This document shows positions 8,271-15,184 of a DNA stretch of 42,472 bases, piece by piece. The translations under genes were made by a program, and so were the position numbers. This DNA is from an uncultured Bacilli bacterium (GTDB lineage Bacteria; Bacillota_I; Bacilli_A; RF39; UBA660). Where the stretch lies: positions 1 through 42,472 of the forward strand of contig CANQCI010000013.1 of assembly GCA_947589675.1 (NCBI GenBank), written 5' to 3'. The notes beneath the pieces are model-generated. The model was not told the DNA's origin and made no database searches. It saw nothing but the letters and a program-made list of their open reading frames with translations. Numbering within the stretch: position 1 is the stretch's first letter; every line of letters starts with the position of its first letter.

Positions 8271-8534
8271 ATGAATTACGAAAGTTTTAAACAAGAAATG
8301 GCTAGTGAACAAAAAATGAACATGAATTATGATATGCCAGCCGCTGGAGTTGAGGGAGGAATGCCTATGGGAGGTATGAGTCAAGAAGGTTGTTGCATGG
8401 GAGGAATGCCAATGAGTGGAATGCCAATGGGCGGTGCCATGAGTATGGGAGGATGTTGCCAACCAATTTATGAATGTCCTCGTGAAAATGTCTGTCATCG
8501 TTATATCTGTTATGAAGTTCCCCAAGATTGCTAA
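8271..8534 (+). CDS. 5' half of a split Cys/His-rich spore coat-like protein
   Basis: This 87-aa ORF has an N-terminal acidic helix, then a Met-Gly-rich repeat region (GGMPMGGM, GMPMSGMPMGG) and Cys pairs, and ends CPRENVCHRYICYEVPQDC. The last part resembles the beginning of the conserved block of small CotD-like coat proteins, which should continue with a His-rich stretch. That continuation is missing here but is found at 11343. Replacing the last two codons by the sequence after CAAG at 11331-11334 gives one frame of 126 codons ending at 11459. AAAGGA lies upstream of the ATG. As it stands the product is truncated. The family assignment is from memory of CotD-type sequences and is moderate. 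Confidence 0.65.
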   Translation: MNYESFKQEMASEQKMNMNYDMPAAGVEGGMPMGGMSQEGCCMGGMPMSGMPMGGAMSMGGCCQPIYECPRENVCHRYICYEVPQDC

Positions 8535-8536
8535 TT
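8513..8536 (+). other. Predicted left attachment site (attL)
   Basis: GTTCCC-CAAG-ATTGCTAAT. The sequence left of CAAG is coat coding sequence, and the sequence right of it is element DNA with an immediate in-frame stop (TAA at 8532). The shared core of only four bases is normal for serine recombinases, which need just a 2-bp crossover. Confidence 0.45.
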
Positions 8537-8563
8537 TATGTCAGACTAAGATTATAATTAAGT

Positions 8564-8612
8564 AAGAATTAAGCAAGATTTAAGCAAGATGTATTGTTTA
8601 ATTCTTGTTTTT
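8564..8612 (+). terminator. Terminator inside the left end of the element
   Basis: The stem is AAGAATTAA (8564-8572) with TTAATTCTT (8598-8606), followed by GTTTTT. The loop holds a direct repeat TTAAGCAAGAT. It would end transcripts of the unrearranged coat ORF. Confidence 0.6.
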
Positions 8613-8622
8613 AGTTTATAAT
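8594..8622 (+). promoter_or_regulatory. Sigma A-type promoter for the Fic gene
   Basis: TTGTTT (8594-8599) and TATAAT (8617-8622) are separated by 17 bp and lie 27 bp before the Fic ATG. The -35 box overlaps the preceding terminator stem. Confidence 0.6.
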
Positions 8623-8648
8623 AAATATAAGTATGGGAGGGGTTAGTT

Positions 8649-9638
8649 ATGGTTTATAAACCACCATTTACATTAACAAATAAAATGCTAGAATATGTTT
8701 CAAGTATTATGGAAAAGATTGGCAAATTAGATTATTCTAATTTAAATAAAATGCCAGTTCTAAGAAGAAATAACAAAATAAAGTCAATTCATTCATCCCT
8801 AGCAATTGAGGCTAATTCTTTATCCCTAAATCAAGTTAAAGATGTTATTGCTAATAAATTAGTTATTGGTCCTAAGAAAGAAATACAAGAAGTTAAAAAT
8901 GCTTATAAAGCTTATGAAATGATAAAAGAATTTGATCCCTATTCATTAGAAGATTTAAAAAAAGCTCATGGAATAATGACTTTCTTAACTGTTGATGACA
9001 GTGGAAGCTTTCGTAAAGGAAACGAGGGAGTTTTTGATGGCAATGGTAATTGTATTCATATTTGTCCTCCCCCAAGTCAAGTAGATAAGCTTATGAATGA
9101 TTTGTTTAGCTGGCTTCAAGAGAATAAAGAGCAAATTCATCCCTTAATATTATCTTCTGTTTTTCATTATGAATTTGTTTTTATTCATCCTTTTTCGGAT
9201 GGCAATGGGCGAACTTCAAGGTTATGGCAAAATGTTATATTATCGCATTGGAAAGAGATATTTGAATATATTCCGGTTGAATCTCAATTACTTAAATACC
9301 AAGATGATTATTATGAGGCAATTGCTGTATGTAATCAAAAGGGTGATTCGACGATATTTGTGGAATTTATGTTAAACATGTTTGATGAAATTTTAGATGA
9401 TTTTATTAATAATACTTCGTTAGCTCTAACTGAGGAAGCTATTAATATTAATAAACTTTTAAATGTTTTAGAGGAAAACGTTCCCGTTTCCGCTTTGACT
9501 ATTATGGAAAGATTGGGAATAAAATCTAAAGAAACTTTAAGAAAAACATATTTAGATCCAGCCCTTAAAGAAGGGCTAGTAAAATCAACAATTCCTGATA
9601 AACCAACGAGTAAAAAGCAAATGTATTATAAAGATTAA
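8649..9638 (+). CDS. Fic-domain protein (predicted AMP-transferase) with N-terminal inhibitory helix
   Basis: This 329-aa protein has the Fic active-site motif HPFSDGNGRTSR starting at His180, a complete HPFx(D/E)GNGRxxR. Near residues 49-56 the sequence SSLAIEAN resembles the (S/T)xxxE(G/N) inhibitory helix of class II Fic proteins; the Glu is kept and the following residue is Ala. The last 70 residues (ALTIMERLGIKSKETLRKTYLDP) look like a winged helix. Fic enzymes usually transfer AMP from ATP to Tyr, Thr or Ser of a target protein. The built-in inhibitory helix suggests self-control rather than a separate antitoxin. GGAGGGG precedes the ATG. It is the main cargo gene of the putative element. 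Confidence 0.88.
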   Translation: MVYKPPFTLTNKMLEYVSSIMEKIGKLDYSNLNKMPVLRRNNKIKSIHSSLAIEANSLSLNQVKDVIANKLVIGPKKEIQEVKNAYKAYEMIKEFDPYSLEDLKKAHGIMTFLTVDDSGSFRKGNEGVFDGNGNCIHICPPPSQVDKLMNDLFSWLQENKEQIHPLILSSVFHYEFVFIHPFSDGNGRTSRLWQNVILSHWKEIFEYIPVESQLLKYQDDYYEAIAVCNQKGDSTIFVEFMLNMFDEILDDFINNTSLALTEEAININKLLNVLEENVPVSALTIMERLGIKSKETLRKTYLDPALKEGLVKSTIPDKPTSKKQMYYKD

Positions 9639-9684
9639 AGAATAATCAAATAATTTAGTCATAAGTTTAAATCAGGGGAAGAAA

Positions 9685-9795
9685 ATGTCGGATATAAATT
9701 ATAATTTTGGAGAAGAAGATATTAATGATATTTTTATTAAGGTATTAATTAAGGAATTAAGACAATATTTAGCTATGGAGGAAAGCCTTGAGTGA
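9685..9795 (+). CDS. 36-aa ORF overlapping the recombinase start
   Basis: The ATG at 9685 follows AGGGGAAG, and the product begins MSDINYNFGEEDINDIF and ends AMEESLE. It is acidic with one amphipathic helix (about residues 10-32). Its last codons overlap the first codons of the recombinase by 8 bp in another frame, so the recombinase (TTG start) is probably translated by coupling. I do not recognise the protein. It could act as a directionality or partner factor, or simply be a leader peptide. Confidence 0.55.
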   Translation: MSDINYNFGEEDINDIFIKVLIKELRQYLAMEESLE

Positions 9796-11320
9796 GATAT
9801 ATAGGGTTGGACTTTATTTAAGATTATCCCGTGAAGATGATGATAAAAATACTTTAAGTGAAAGTATCACTAATCAAAAAAGACTGTTACTTCAATATGT
9901 AAAAGAAAATAATTTAAGTGTTTATGATATTTATATTGATGATGGTTTCAGTGGCACTAATTTTAATCGTCCGAGCTTTGTTAGGTTACTTAGGGATATT
10001 GAACTTGGGAAAGTAAATATGGTTATTACTAAAGATATGTCAAGACTAGGAAGAGATTATATTGGAACAGGTAATTTAATTGAAAAATATTTTCCGGAGC
10101 ATAATGTAAGATATATTGCTTTAACAGATAACATCGATACTTTTTTAGATAGTGTTAATAATGATATAGCTCCTTTTAAAGCCATTATGAATGATATGTA
10201 TGCTAAAGATATATCTAAAAAAATTAAATCGAGTTTAAAAGCTAAAATGAAAGAGGGAAAATGGGTAGGTGGAAGAGCTCCTTTTGGTTATACAAAAGAT
10301 CCAAATGATAAAAATCATTTAGTTATAGATTCTGAAAAAGCTTTGGTAGTAAGAAAGATATTTGCTTTGTGTTTAGCGGGTAAATCATTTTATAAAATAG
10401 CTAAACAATTAACGGATGAAAATATTAAGCCACCCGCTTGGTATTATGACTTTGCTTGGAAGAATAATCATTTAAAATATAGGAAGTGGCAAGCTAAAAC
10501 TATCAAGGATATTTTAACTAACCAAATTTACATTGGGGATATGGTTCAACATCGGCGAAGTAAGGTAAATTATAAAGTAAAAAAAGTAATTAAAAACAAA
10601 GAAAGTGATTATATTATTGTTAAAAATACCCATGAAGCTATTATTTCTAAAGAAATATTCTGGGAAGCCCAAAAGAAAATTCCCCAAAATAAGGGGCGAA
10701 GTGATCAAAAAGAAAGGCATTTATTAGATGGACTTTTATACTGTGGGGATTGTAAACATCATTTATCAATAACCCCACGAAGGAAAAAAGATAATCAGTG
10801 TTATACCATCTGTAATTACTACCGGACTTACCTTGAACAAAAACTTTGTACTACCCATTCTAATAATTATGATAAATTAGAAAAAGAGTTAATTACTTCC
10901 TTAACGAAATTATGTTTACCATATCTAAATAAAGATAAAATAAAAAATAGAGTATTAACTAATATTTATCGTGATAATAAAATTAATTATAAAAAAGAAT
11001 TAGCAAAAATTAAATTAGATATAAAACAAATAAATAATAATTTAGATAGTATTTATTTAGATAAATTAAAGAACAATATAACTAATGATCAATATAGGCG
11101 TTTAAAGGAAAAATTAGAACTTGAGTTAGAAAGAAAACAAAAAAGATATCAAACGTTAAATGATATTAATAATGATAGTAAAGAAAAAGTTATTTATGAA
11201 TATATTGATTTATTTTGCCAAATGCATAATCCTAGTAGAGAACTTATTATTTCGTTAATTGACCGAATTGAGATTACGGCAAGTAAAAAAGTTAATATAA
11301 ATGTAACATTTAAAGTCTAA
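9788..11320 (+). CDS. Large serine recombinase (resolvase/SpoIVCA-TnpX type)
   Basis: This 510-aa protein has an N-terminal resolvase domain (GLYLRLSRED, nucleophile Ser14; DGFSGTNFNRP; TKDMSRLGRDY). A recombinase domain follows (WVGGRAPFGYTKD onward), then a zinc ribbon with Cys319, Cys322, Cys342 and Cys354, and a coiled-coil-like stretch near residues 405-455. All key parts are present, so it should be active. It starts at TTG 9788, with GGAGG at 9778-9782 just upstream. This class catalyses integration or excision at short att sites, and SpoIVCA of Bacillus excises the skin element from sigK. Here the gene ends 10 bp before the predicted right att core, inside a split coat gene. The recombinase call is very sure; its developmental role is inference. 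Confidence 0.93.
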   Translation: MSEIYRVGLYLRLSREDDDKNTLSESITNQKRLLLQYVKENNLSVYDIYIDDGFSGTNFNRPSFVRLLRDIELGKVNMVITKDMSRLGRDYIGTGNLIEKYFPEHNVRYIALTDNIDTFLDSVNNDIAPFKAIMNDMYAKDISKKIKSSLKAKMKEGKWVGGRAPFGYTKDPNDKNHLVIDSEKALVVRKIFALCLAGKSFYKIAKQLTDENIKPPAWYYDFAWKNNHLKYRKWQAKTIKDILTNQIYIGDMVQHRRSKVNYKVKKVIKNKESDYIIVKNTHEAIISKEIFWEAQKKIPQNKGRSDQKERHLLDGLLYCGDCKHHLSITPRRKKDNQCYTICNYYRTYLEQKLCTTHSNNYDKLEKELITSLTKLCLPYLNKDKIKNRVLTNIYRDNKINYKKELAKIKLDIKQINNNLDSIYLDKLKNNITNDQYRRLKEKLELELERKQKRYQTLNDINNDSKEKVIYEYIDLFCQMHNPSRELIISLIDRIEITASKKVNINVTFKV

Positions 11321-11322
11321 CA

Positions 11323-11345
11323 AAAAGGGGCAAGCACATATTATG
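11323..11345 (+). other. Predicted right attachment site (attR)
   Basis: AAAAAGGGG-CAAG-CACATATT. Left of CAAG is element DNA just after the recombinase stop, and right of it the coat frame resumes (GCA CAT ATT ATG when joined to the left half). Confidence 0.45.
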
Positions 11346-11459
11346 CCATGTAATACCCGGATAATTAATCATCATGTTTACCGTCATACTTATCGTCCAG
11401 AATATACTAGTTGTGAAGAAAATGTCGTATCAAATATTTATGATCGGCAATGTTGCTAA
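11343..11459 (+). CDS. 3' half of the split CotD-like spore coat protein
   Basis: This 38-codon frame encodes MPCNTRIINHHVYRHTYRP followed by EYTSCEENVVSNIYDRQCC. The pattern P-x-N-T-x-x-x-N-H-H-x-x-x-H with a CC terminus is like CotD-type coat proteins (Bacillus CotD has P-x-H-T-T-x-V-N-H). The ATG may be used only by chance, because the frame is open back to the CAAG at 11331. Fusion to the 87-aa ORF restores a 126-aa protein with the CotD-like spacing VPQAHIMPCNTRIINHH. Alone it would be a truncated fragment. A terminator overlaps its stop codon. Confidence 0.65.
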   Translation: MPCNTRIINHHVYRHTYRPEYTSCEENVVSNIYDRQCC

Positions 11460-11480
11460 GACCTTTATGGTCTTTTTTTT
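11458..11480 (+). terminator. Terminator of the coat-like gene
   Basis: AAGACC (11458-11463) pairs with GGTCTT (11469-11474) across a TTTAT loop and is followed by T6. It overlaps the stop codon of the 3' coat half, which supports this being the true end of the gene. Confidence 0.75.
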
Positions 11481-11561
11481 CGGGAAAATAAATTTTACAT
11501 AAATTTCATGGAAAAATACTAGACTTTAGTATATAATAGTATTGTTTATTGAGGTGGTATT

Positions 11562-12533
11562 ATGATTAAGGGCGAAAATAATTATAAAGAATATTTAGGA
11601 AATTATAATAAAACAAGATTAGGGGAGTTAGTAACTGATTATCATGAATTATGTGCTATTTATGGAAGTGAAATAACGAAGAATATTGAAAAGAAAAAGA
11701 AGAATGATATTATTGAATATTTAAATAGTAATTTAAATAATTTTTTAATGTTTTGGATTAAAACTATTGATAATAGCGATTATCAAAAATTAAAAGAATT
11801 ATTAACTAGTAAGAAGAAAAGTAAGAAAAATTTAGTTAATGATAATGAAGAGTTTATAAATATGTTAATTGGGAAAGGAATTTTGTTTGTTAAAGAAGAT
11901 ATTGAAATACCTAAAGATGTTTATAATGTATTAAAAGAGTTAATAACTAATAAAGAAATAATTAGTTATCGGAAGAAGAATAGTTCCTTATTTGATATTA
12001 GTAATGGTTTAATGGTCGCCTATGGGGTAATGGATGCCAAAAGTTATCGGAAGATAATTTCTTCTTTCACCGATAATGCTTTATTAAAAATAAATTATTA
12101 TTATAAAAAAGATTATATAGTTGATACCAAGAAAGTAGTAAGTAATAAATTACAAAATAAAAAAAGAATTACGAAGTATTTAAAAGCAACTGATTATAAA
12201 GAATTTAGTAATAAAGATTTACAAGAACTAGGGGTTTGTACATATCATCATAATATGAAAAGTTATAAAAAATTAATAAAGATGTTAAAAAATAACTATG
12301 TCTTTAAAAATAGTGATATAATGTATTTGGATAGAACAGTAGTGATACCATATTTATATAATTCTTTAAACGAAGAAGAAATAGCAAATAAAAATTTAGA
12401 AGAAACAGTATTAAATTTATTTGAGTTTAAAGGAGATAAATTAAAAAATAAAATATTTAAACATTTAAAGGAAATTAGAAAAGAATTTCCAATTTGGGAG
12501 TATCGCGGCTATTCAATTAATGAGGTGAAATAA
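11562..12533 (+). CDS. Hypothetical Lys-rich protein, 323 aa
   Basis: This is a soluble-looking, mostly alpha-helical protein very rich in Lys, Asn and Ile, with no signal peptide or membrane segment. Residues about 15-55 (TRLGELVTDYHELC ... KKKNDIIEYLNSNL) have the helix-extended loop-helix rhythm seen in SAP/Rho-N-like folds, but this is weak. GAGGTGG precedes the ATG. The next gene starts 2 bp after its stop, so the two form an operon with the pilin-like protein and the DUF2779 nuclease. I assign no function. Confidence 0.6.
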   Translation: MIKGENNYKEYLGNYNKTRLGELVTDYHELCAIYGSEITKNIEKKKKNDIIEYLNSNLNNFLMFWIKTIDNSDYQKLKELLTSKKKSKKNLVNDNEEFINMLIGKGILFVKEDIEIPKDVYNVLKELITNKEIISYRKKNSSLFDISNGLMVAYGVMDAKSYRKIISSFTDNALLKINYYYKKDYIVDTKKVVSNKLQNKKRITKYLKATDYKEFSNKDLQELGVCTYHHNMKSYKKLIKMLKNNYVFKNSDIMYLDRTVVIPYLYNSLNEEEIANKNLEETVLNLFEFKGDKLKNKIFKHLKEIRKEFPIWEYRGYSINEVK

Positions 12534-12535
12534 AA

Positions 12536-12910
12536 TTGAAGAAAAGTGGTTATACAATTCCAGAGTTAGTAGTTTTAATGGTGATAGTTGGGGTGGTTTA
12601 TTTTGCGGTTGCTAATAAGGCATCTTATGCTTTTTCGGTAAATTACGAGGATGATTTGTATAATCAGACTATTGCTTCGATTGAAGAAAGTGCGAAAATA
12701 TATGGGGAAAATAACCCAAGTATTTTTGATGGGGTTGAAGGAAATAGTGTATATATGACGGTTGATGATTTAGCCGTGCTTAATGTTATATTTACAAATA
12801 GTGAAGGAGTGGTAGTAGATCCTCGGCATGAAGATAAGACTTTAAATGCTTTGAATGTAAAAATTACTAAACAAGATGATAAAGTTACGGCTGAGGTTTT
12901 ACAAGGTTAA
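12536..12910 (+). CDS. Type IV pilin-like (prepilin N-terminal motif) protein
   Basis: This 124-aa protein begins MKKSGYTIPELVVLMVIVGVV, a short basic leader, then G/YTIPE and a 20-residue hydrophobic helix: the prepilin peptidase recognition pattern with Glu at +5 of the mature protein. The remainder resembles a small pseudopilin globular domain. The start is TTG, with GAGGTGAAA about 6 nt upstream inside the end of the previous gene. No prepilin peptidase, ATPase or other com/pil gene is in the window, so it is an orphan subunit here. Confidence 0.75.
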   Translation: MKKSGYTIPELVVLMVIVGVVYFAVANKASYAFSVNYEDDLYNQTIASIEESAKIYGENNPSIFDGVEGNSVYMTVDDLAVLNVIFTNSEGVVVDPRHEDKTLNALNVKITKQDDKVTAEVLQG

Positions 12911-12912
12911 TT

Positions 12913-14814
12913 ATGGCAATAACAAAAACAGATTTTATCAATTATACACGGTGTCGTCGGTATGCCGCCTTAGATGAAGTACATAAAGAAAAATTAGATG
13001 CTGATATCAGTTATCAAGATTATAAAAAACAAGAAGAACAAGATATTGTTAAAGAATTAATTTCGGGAATGTTTTCCGAAGATGAGGAAGTAGATTTAAC
13101 TAAAAAAGAAAACAAACAGTTAAATGCCATGCTTCCTTTTTATAAAATTGTGGAATTAGAAGCGGGACGAATTGCTGGCAAGTATTTTCCAGGGACTTTG
13201 GTTTATGCGGAAAGTACCCATAACCAAGAAAGTTTTGAATTTAGCCAAAATGGCGTTAAGTATATTTGTTATGTGGATATTTACAATGAAAATAATGATG
13301 AAGTAAATATTATTGAAGTAAAAGCCACGACAAGTAGTAAATTTTGGGGATTACAAAGTAATCATAAAAAACAAGATAAATATCCTATTTTTTATTTTGA
13401 TAAGGCAAGAAATACCTATATTTTAAAAGAAGAAATTGGGGGATATCCTTTAGAAGAGGAAATGCCAATTGAAAATTATCAAAAACAACGTGAAAAATTA
13501 TTTGATCGATATAGTAATGTCGGGGGCTATGTTTATGACTTAGCCATTCAAAGATTTATTTTAGAAGGGGAATATCGGGAAGCAAATAATGCGGATAAAC
13601 TAAAGAATGTTCATTATTACCTAGCTATTTTAAATCATAATTATGTTTTTGATGGTAAATATGAAAACAAAAAAGCCATTTATGATCCTGATGAAAATGA
13701 TAATGAATTAATAGTTTTTATTGATTTAACCAAAATAACAGAAGAATATCAAATTCGTCTTAAAGAGATTGCTCAAAAATTGGAACATGATTTATTTACT
13801 TTGGATGCCTCCGTTTGTAAAATGGGGAAATGGTGTGATCGCAAAGGTTATAAAGAATGCCCTTATTTTTCGACAATATGTGGTAAGAAAATTCCTCTTT
13901 ATAATTCGAGTTTAAATTATCTTCATAATGGCTTTGGGTTTACAACGCCAACTGGGGAAAAGATTAAAGGCTTAGATTTAATTAACGAAGGCTATATCGA
14001 TATGCTTGATATTCCGGAGGATTGGATTAAACATCGGGTTCATGAAATCCAAAGAGAGTGTTATGCTTTTGATAAAGAATATATTGATACCGAAAAAATT
14101 GCCGCGGGACTAAAATGTTTAGAATATCCTATTTATCATTTAGACTTTGAAACTATGCCTTGTCCTGTTCCTCGGTTTCGGGGAGAAAAGCCTTATATTC
14201 AATCGCCGTTTGAATTTAGTTTGCATATTGAAAGAGAACCAGGGGTATGTGATAAAGAAAAAGATAATTATATCTTCTTAGCTAAAACTTTTGATAATGA
14301 TGAACGAGAAGAATTAGTTAAAATGTTAGTTAAATATATTGATGGAGATAAAGGAACTTTATTTGCTCAGAATGTTGCTTTTGAAAAGGGAAGAATTAAA
14401 GAACTTGCCGGAATATTTCCGGAATATAAAGAACCCCTTATGAAAATGTATAATCGAGGTTTTGATTTAATGTGGTTAGTTAATACCAAAAAAGATATGT
14501 ATGAAGAATTAGGTTTTGATAAAGAAAGGGCTTCTTTACCTAACTTTTATAATCATCATTTAAGTGGTTCATTTTCTATTAAAAAAACTTTACCAGTATT
14601 TAGTGATTTATCCTATAAAGATTTGACTGTAAAAAATGGTACCGAAGCAATTGTTGCTTATGCTACTTATAATCAAATGACTAAAGAAGAATTTAATTTG
14701 TATTATGAAGCTTTACGAATTTATTGTCAGCAAGATACTTGGGCAATGGTAGTTATTCTGGAGGCTTTACGAAAACTATGTAAAGAAAATGTCAAAAAAA
14801 CTGTATTAAGTTGA
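12913..14814 (+). CDS. DUF2779-type protein: PD-(D/E)xK nuclease fused to a DEDD-like exonuclease
   Basis: In this 633-aa protein, Cys14 (NYTRCRRY) and a second group at about residues 302, 308, 316 and 323 (CKMGKWC ... ECPYFSTIC) are spaced like the iron-sulfur Cys of Cas4/AddB nucleases. YVDIYNE and NIIEVKA (about residues 120-137) supply the D...ExK core. The C-terminal half carries HLDFET (near 410), QNVAFEKGRI and YCQQDTWAM, which look like the three motifs of a DEDD 3'-5' exonuclease. DUF2779 proteins have this two-part design. A DNA end-processing or repair role is plausible. It overlaps no neighbour and sits 2 bp after the pilin-like gene. Confidence 0.75.
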   Translation: MAITKTDFINYTRCRRYAALDEVHKEKLDADISYQDYKKQEEQDIVKELISGMFSEDEEVDLTKKENKQLNAMLPFYKIVELEAGRIAGKYFPGTLVYAESTHNQESFEFSQNGVKYICYVDIYNENNDEVNIIEVKATTSSKFWGLQSNHKKQDKYPIFYFDKARNTYILKEEIGGYPLEEEMPIENYQKQREKLFDRYSNVGGYVYDLAIQRFILEGEYREANNADKLKNVHYYLAILNHNYVFDGKYENKKAIYDPDENDNELIVFIDLTKITEEYQIRLKEIAQKLEHDLFTLDASVCKMGKWCDRKGYKECPYFSTICGKKIPLYNSSLNYLHNGFGFTTPTGEKIKGLDLINEGYIDMLDIPEDWIKHRVHEIQRECYAFDKEYIDTEKIAAGLKCLEYPIYHLDFETMPCPVPRFRGEKPYIQSPFEFSLHIEREPGVCDKEKDNYIFLAKTFDNDEREELVKMLVKYIDGDKGTLFAQNVAFEKGRIKELAGIFPEYKEPLMKMYNRGFDLMWLVNTKKDMYEELGFDKERASLPNFYNHHLSGSFSIKKTLPVFSDLSYKDLTVKNGTEAIVAYATYNQMTKEEFNLYYEALRIYCQQDTWAMVVILEALRKLCKENVKKTVLS

Positions 14815-14864
14815 ATTAATTAGACAATATTAGTATTATAGTATTGTAAAGGACGGTGTAATAT

Positions 14865-15083
14865 ATGTTATATCCATCAATCGATAAACTATTAAATATT
14901 GTTGATTCTAAATATAAGCTAGTTCATGTGGCATCAATTAGGAGTAAACAAATGTTGGAAAATAATCACTTTCAAATGCGGGAATGTGATTATAAAAATA
15001 AAAAAGAATTAGGGCGAGCTTTAGAAGAAGTTGAAAATGGGTTAATTAAAATAAAGTGTGATGAAGAAATAAGTGCTAATTAA
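14865..15083 (+). CDS. rpoZ: RNA polymerase omega subunit
   Basis: This 72-aa protein opens LYPSIDKLLNIVDSKYKLVH, the standard omega start, followed by VASIRSKQM (usually VAKRARQ/RSRQI) and a KELGRALEEVENG helix. It helps assemble beta-prime into core RNA polymerase. AAGGACGGTG lies 7 nt before the ATG. In many Firmicutes rpoZ sits beside gmk and priA; here it has other neighbours. It ends with a strong terminator. Confidence 0.9.
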   Translation: MLYPSIDKLLNIVDSKYKLVHVASIRSKQMLENNHFQMRECDYKNKKELGRALEEVENGLIKIKCDEEISAN

Positions 15084-15119
15084 AAGAAAGTTTAGATTAG
15101 GTTCCAAACTTTCTTTTTA
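15084..15119 (+). terminator. rpoZ terminator
   Basis: The stem AAAGAAAGTTT / AAACTTTCTTT has a 12-nt loop and is followed by TTTT. Confidence 0.8.
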
Positions 15120-15129
15120 AATAAATAAT

Positions 15130-15172
15130 GCTATTTCCCAAAATCAAAAAAAATTCAATTTTGGGAAATAGC
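15130..15172 (-). terminator. Long hairpin between convergent rpoZ and the unknown gene
   Basis: This is a perfect 15-bp stem (GCTATTTCCCAAAAT with its complement at 15158-15172) and a 13-nt loop. On the minus strand it is followed by the moderately T-rich ATTATTTAT, so it probably ends the minus-strand gene at 15185. Confidence 0.55.
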
Positions 15173-15184
15173 TAATGGTTTATA

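Larger units (their letters stand above)
8523..11334 (+). mobile_element. Putative 2.8-kb skin-like element interrupting a coat gene
   Basis: The element is bounded by CAAG at 8523-8526 and CAAG at 11331-11334. Between them are a terminator, a Fic gene, a 36-codon ORF and a large serine recombinase whose stop is 10 bp from the right boundary. All the genes run in the same direction as the coat gene. Removing one copy of CAAG plus the interior (2808 bp) fuses codon CAA at 8523 to GCA CAT ATT ATG CCA and keeps the frame open to 11459. No phage structural genes are present, so it is minimal, as some sigK-intervening elements are. Boundaries are inferred from reading-frame logic and could shift by a base or two. 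Confidence 0.6.

Noticed and set aside
8226-8525. His/Thr-rich minus-strand ORF opposite the coat-like gene
   Set aside because: It is the antisense shadow of the Met-Gly-Cys repeat. The plus frame has a ribosome binding site and family-like motifs.
8523-11334. Conjugative element or prophage
   Set aside because: There are no relaxase, coupling, capsid or terminase genes; only a Fic gene, a small ORF and a recombinase fit within the boundaries.
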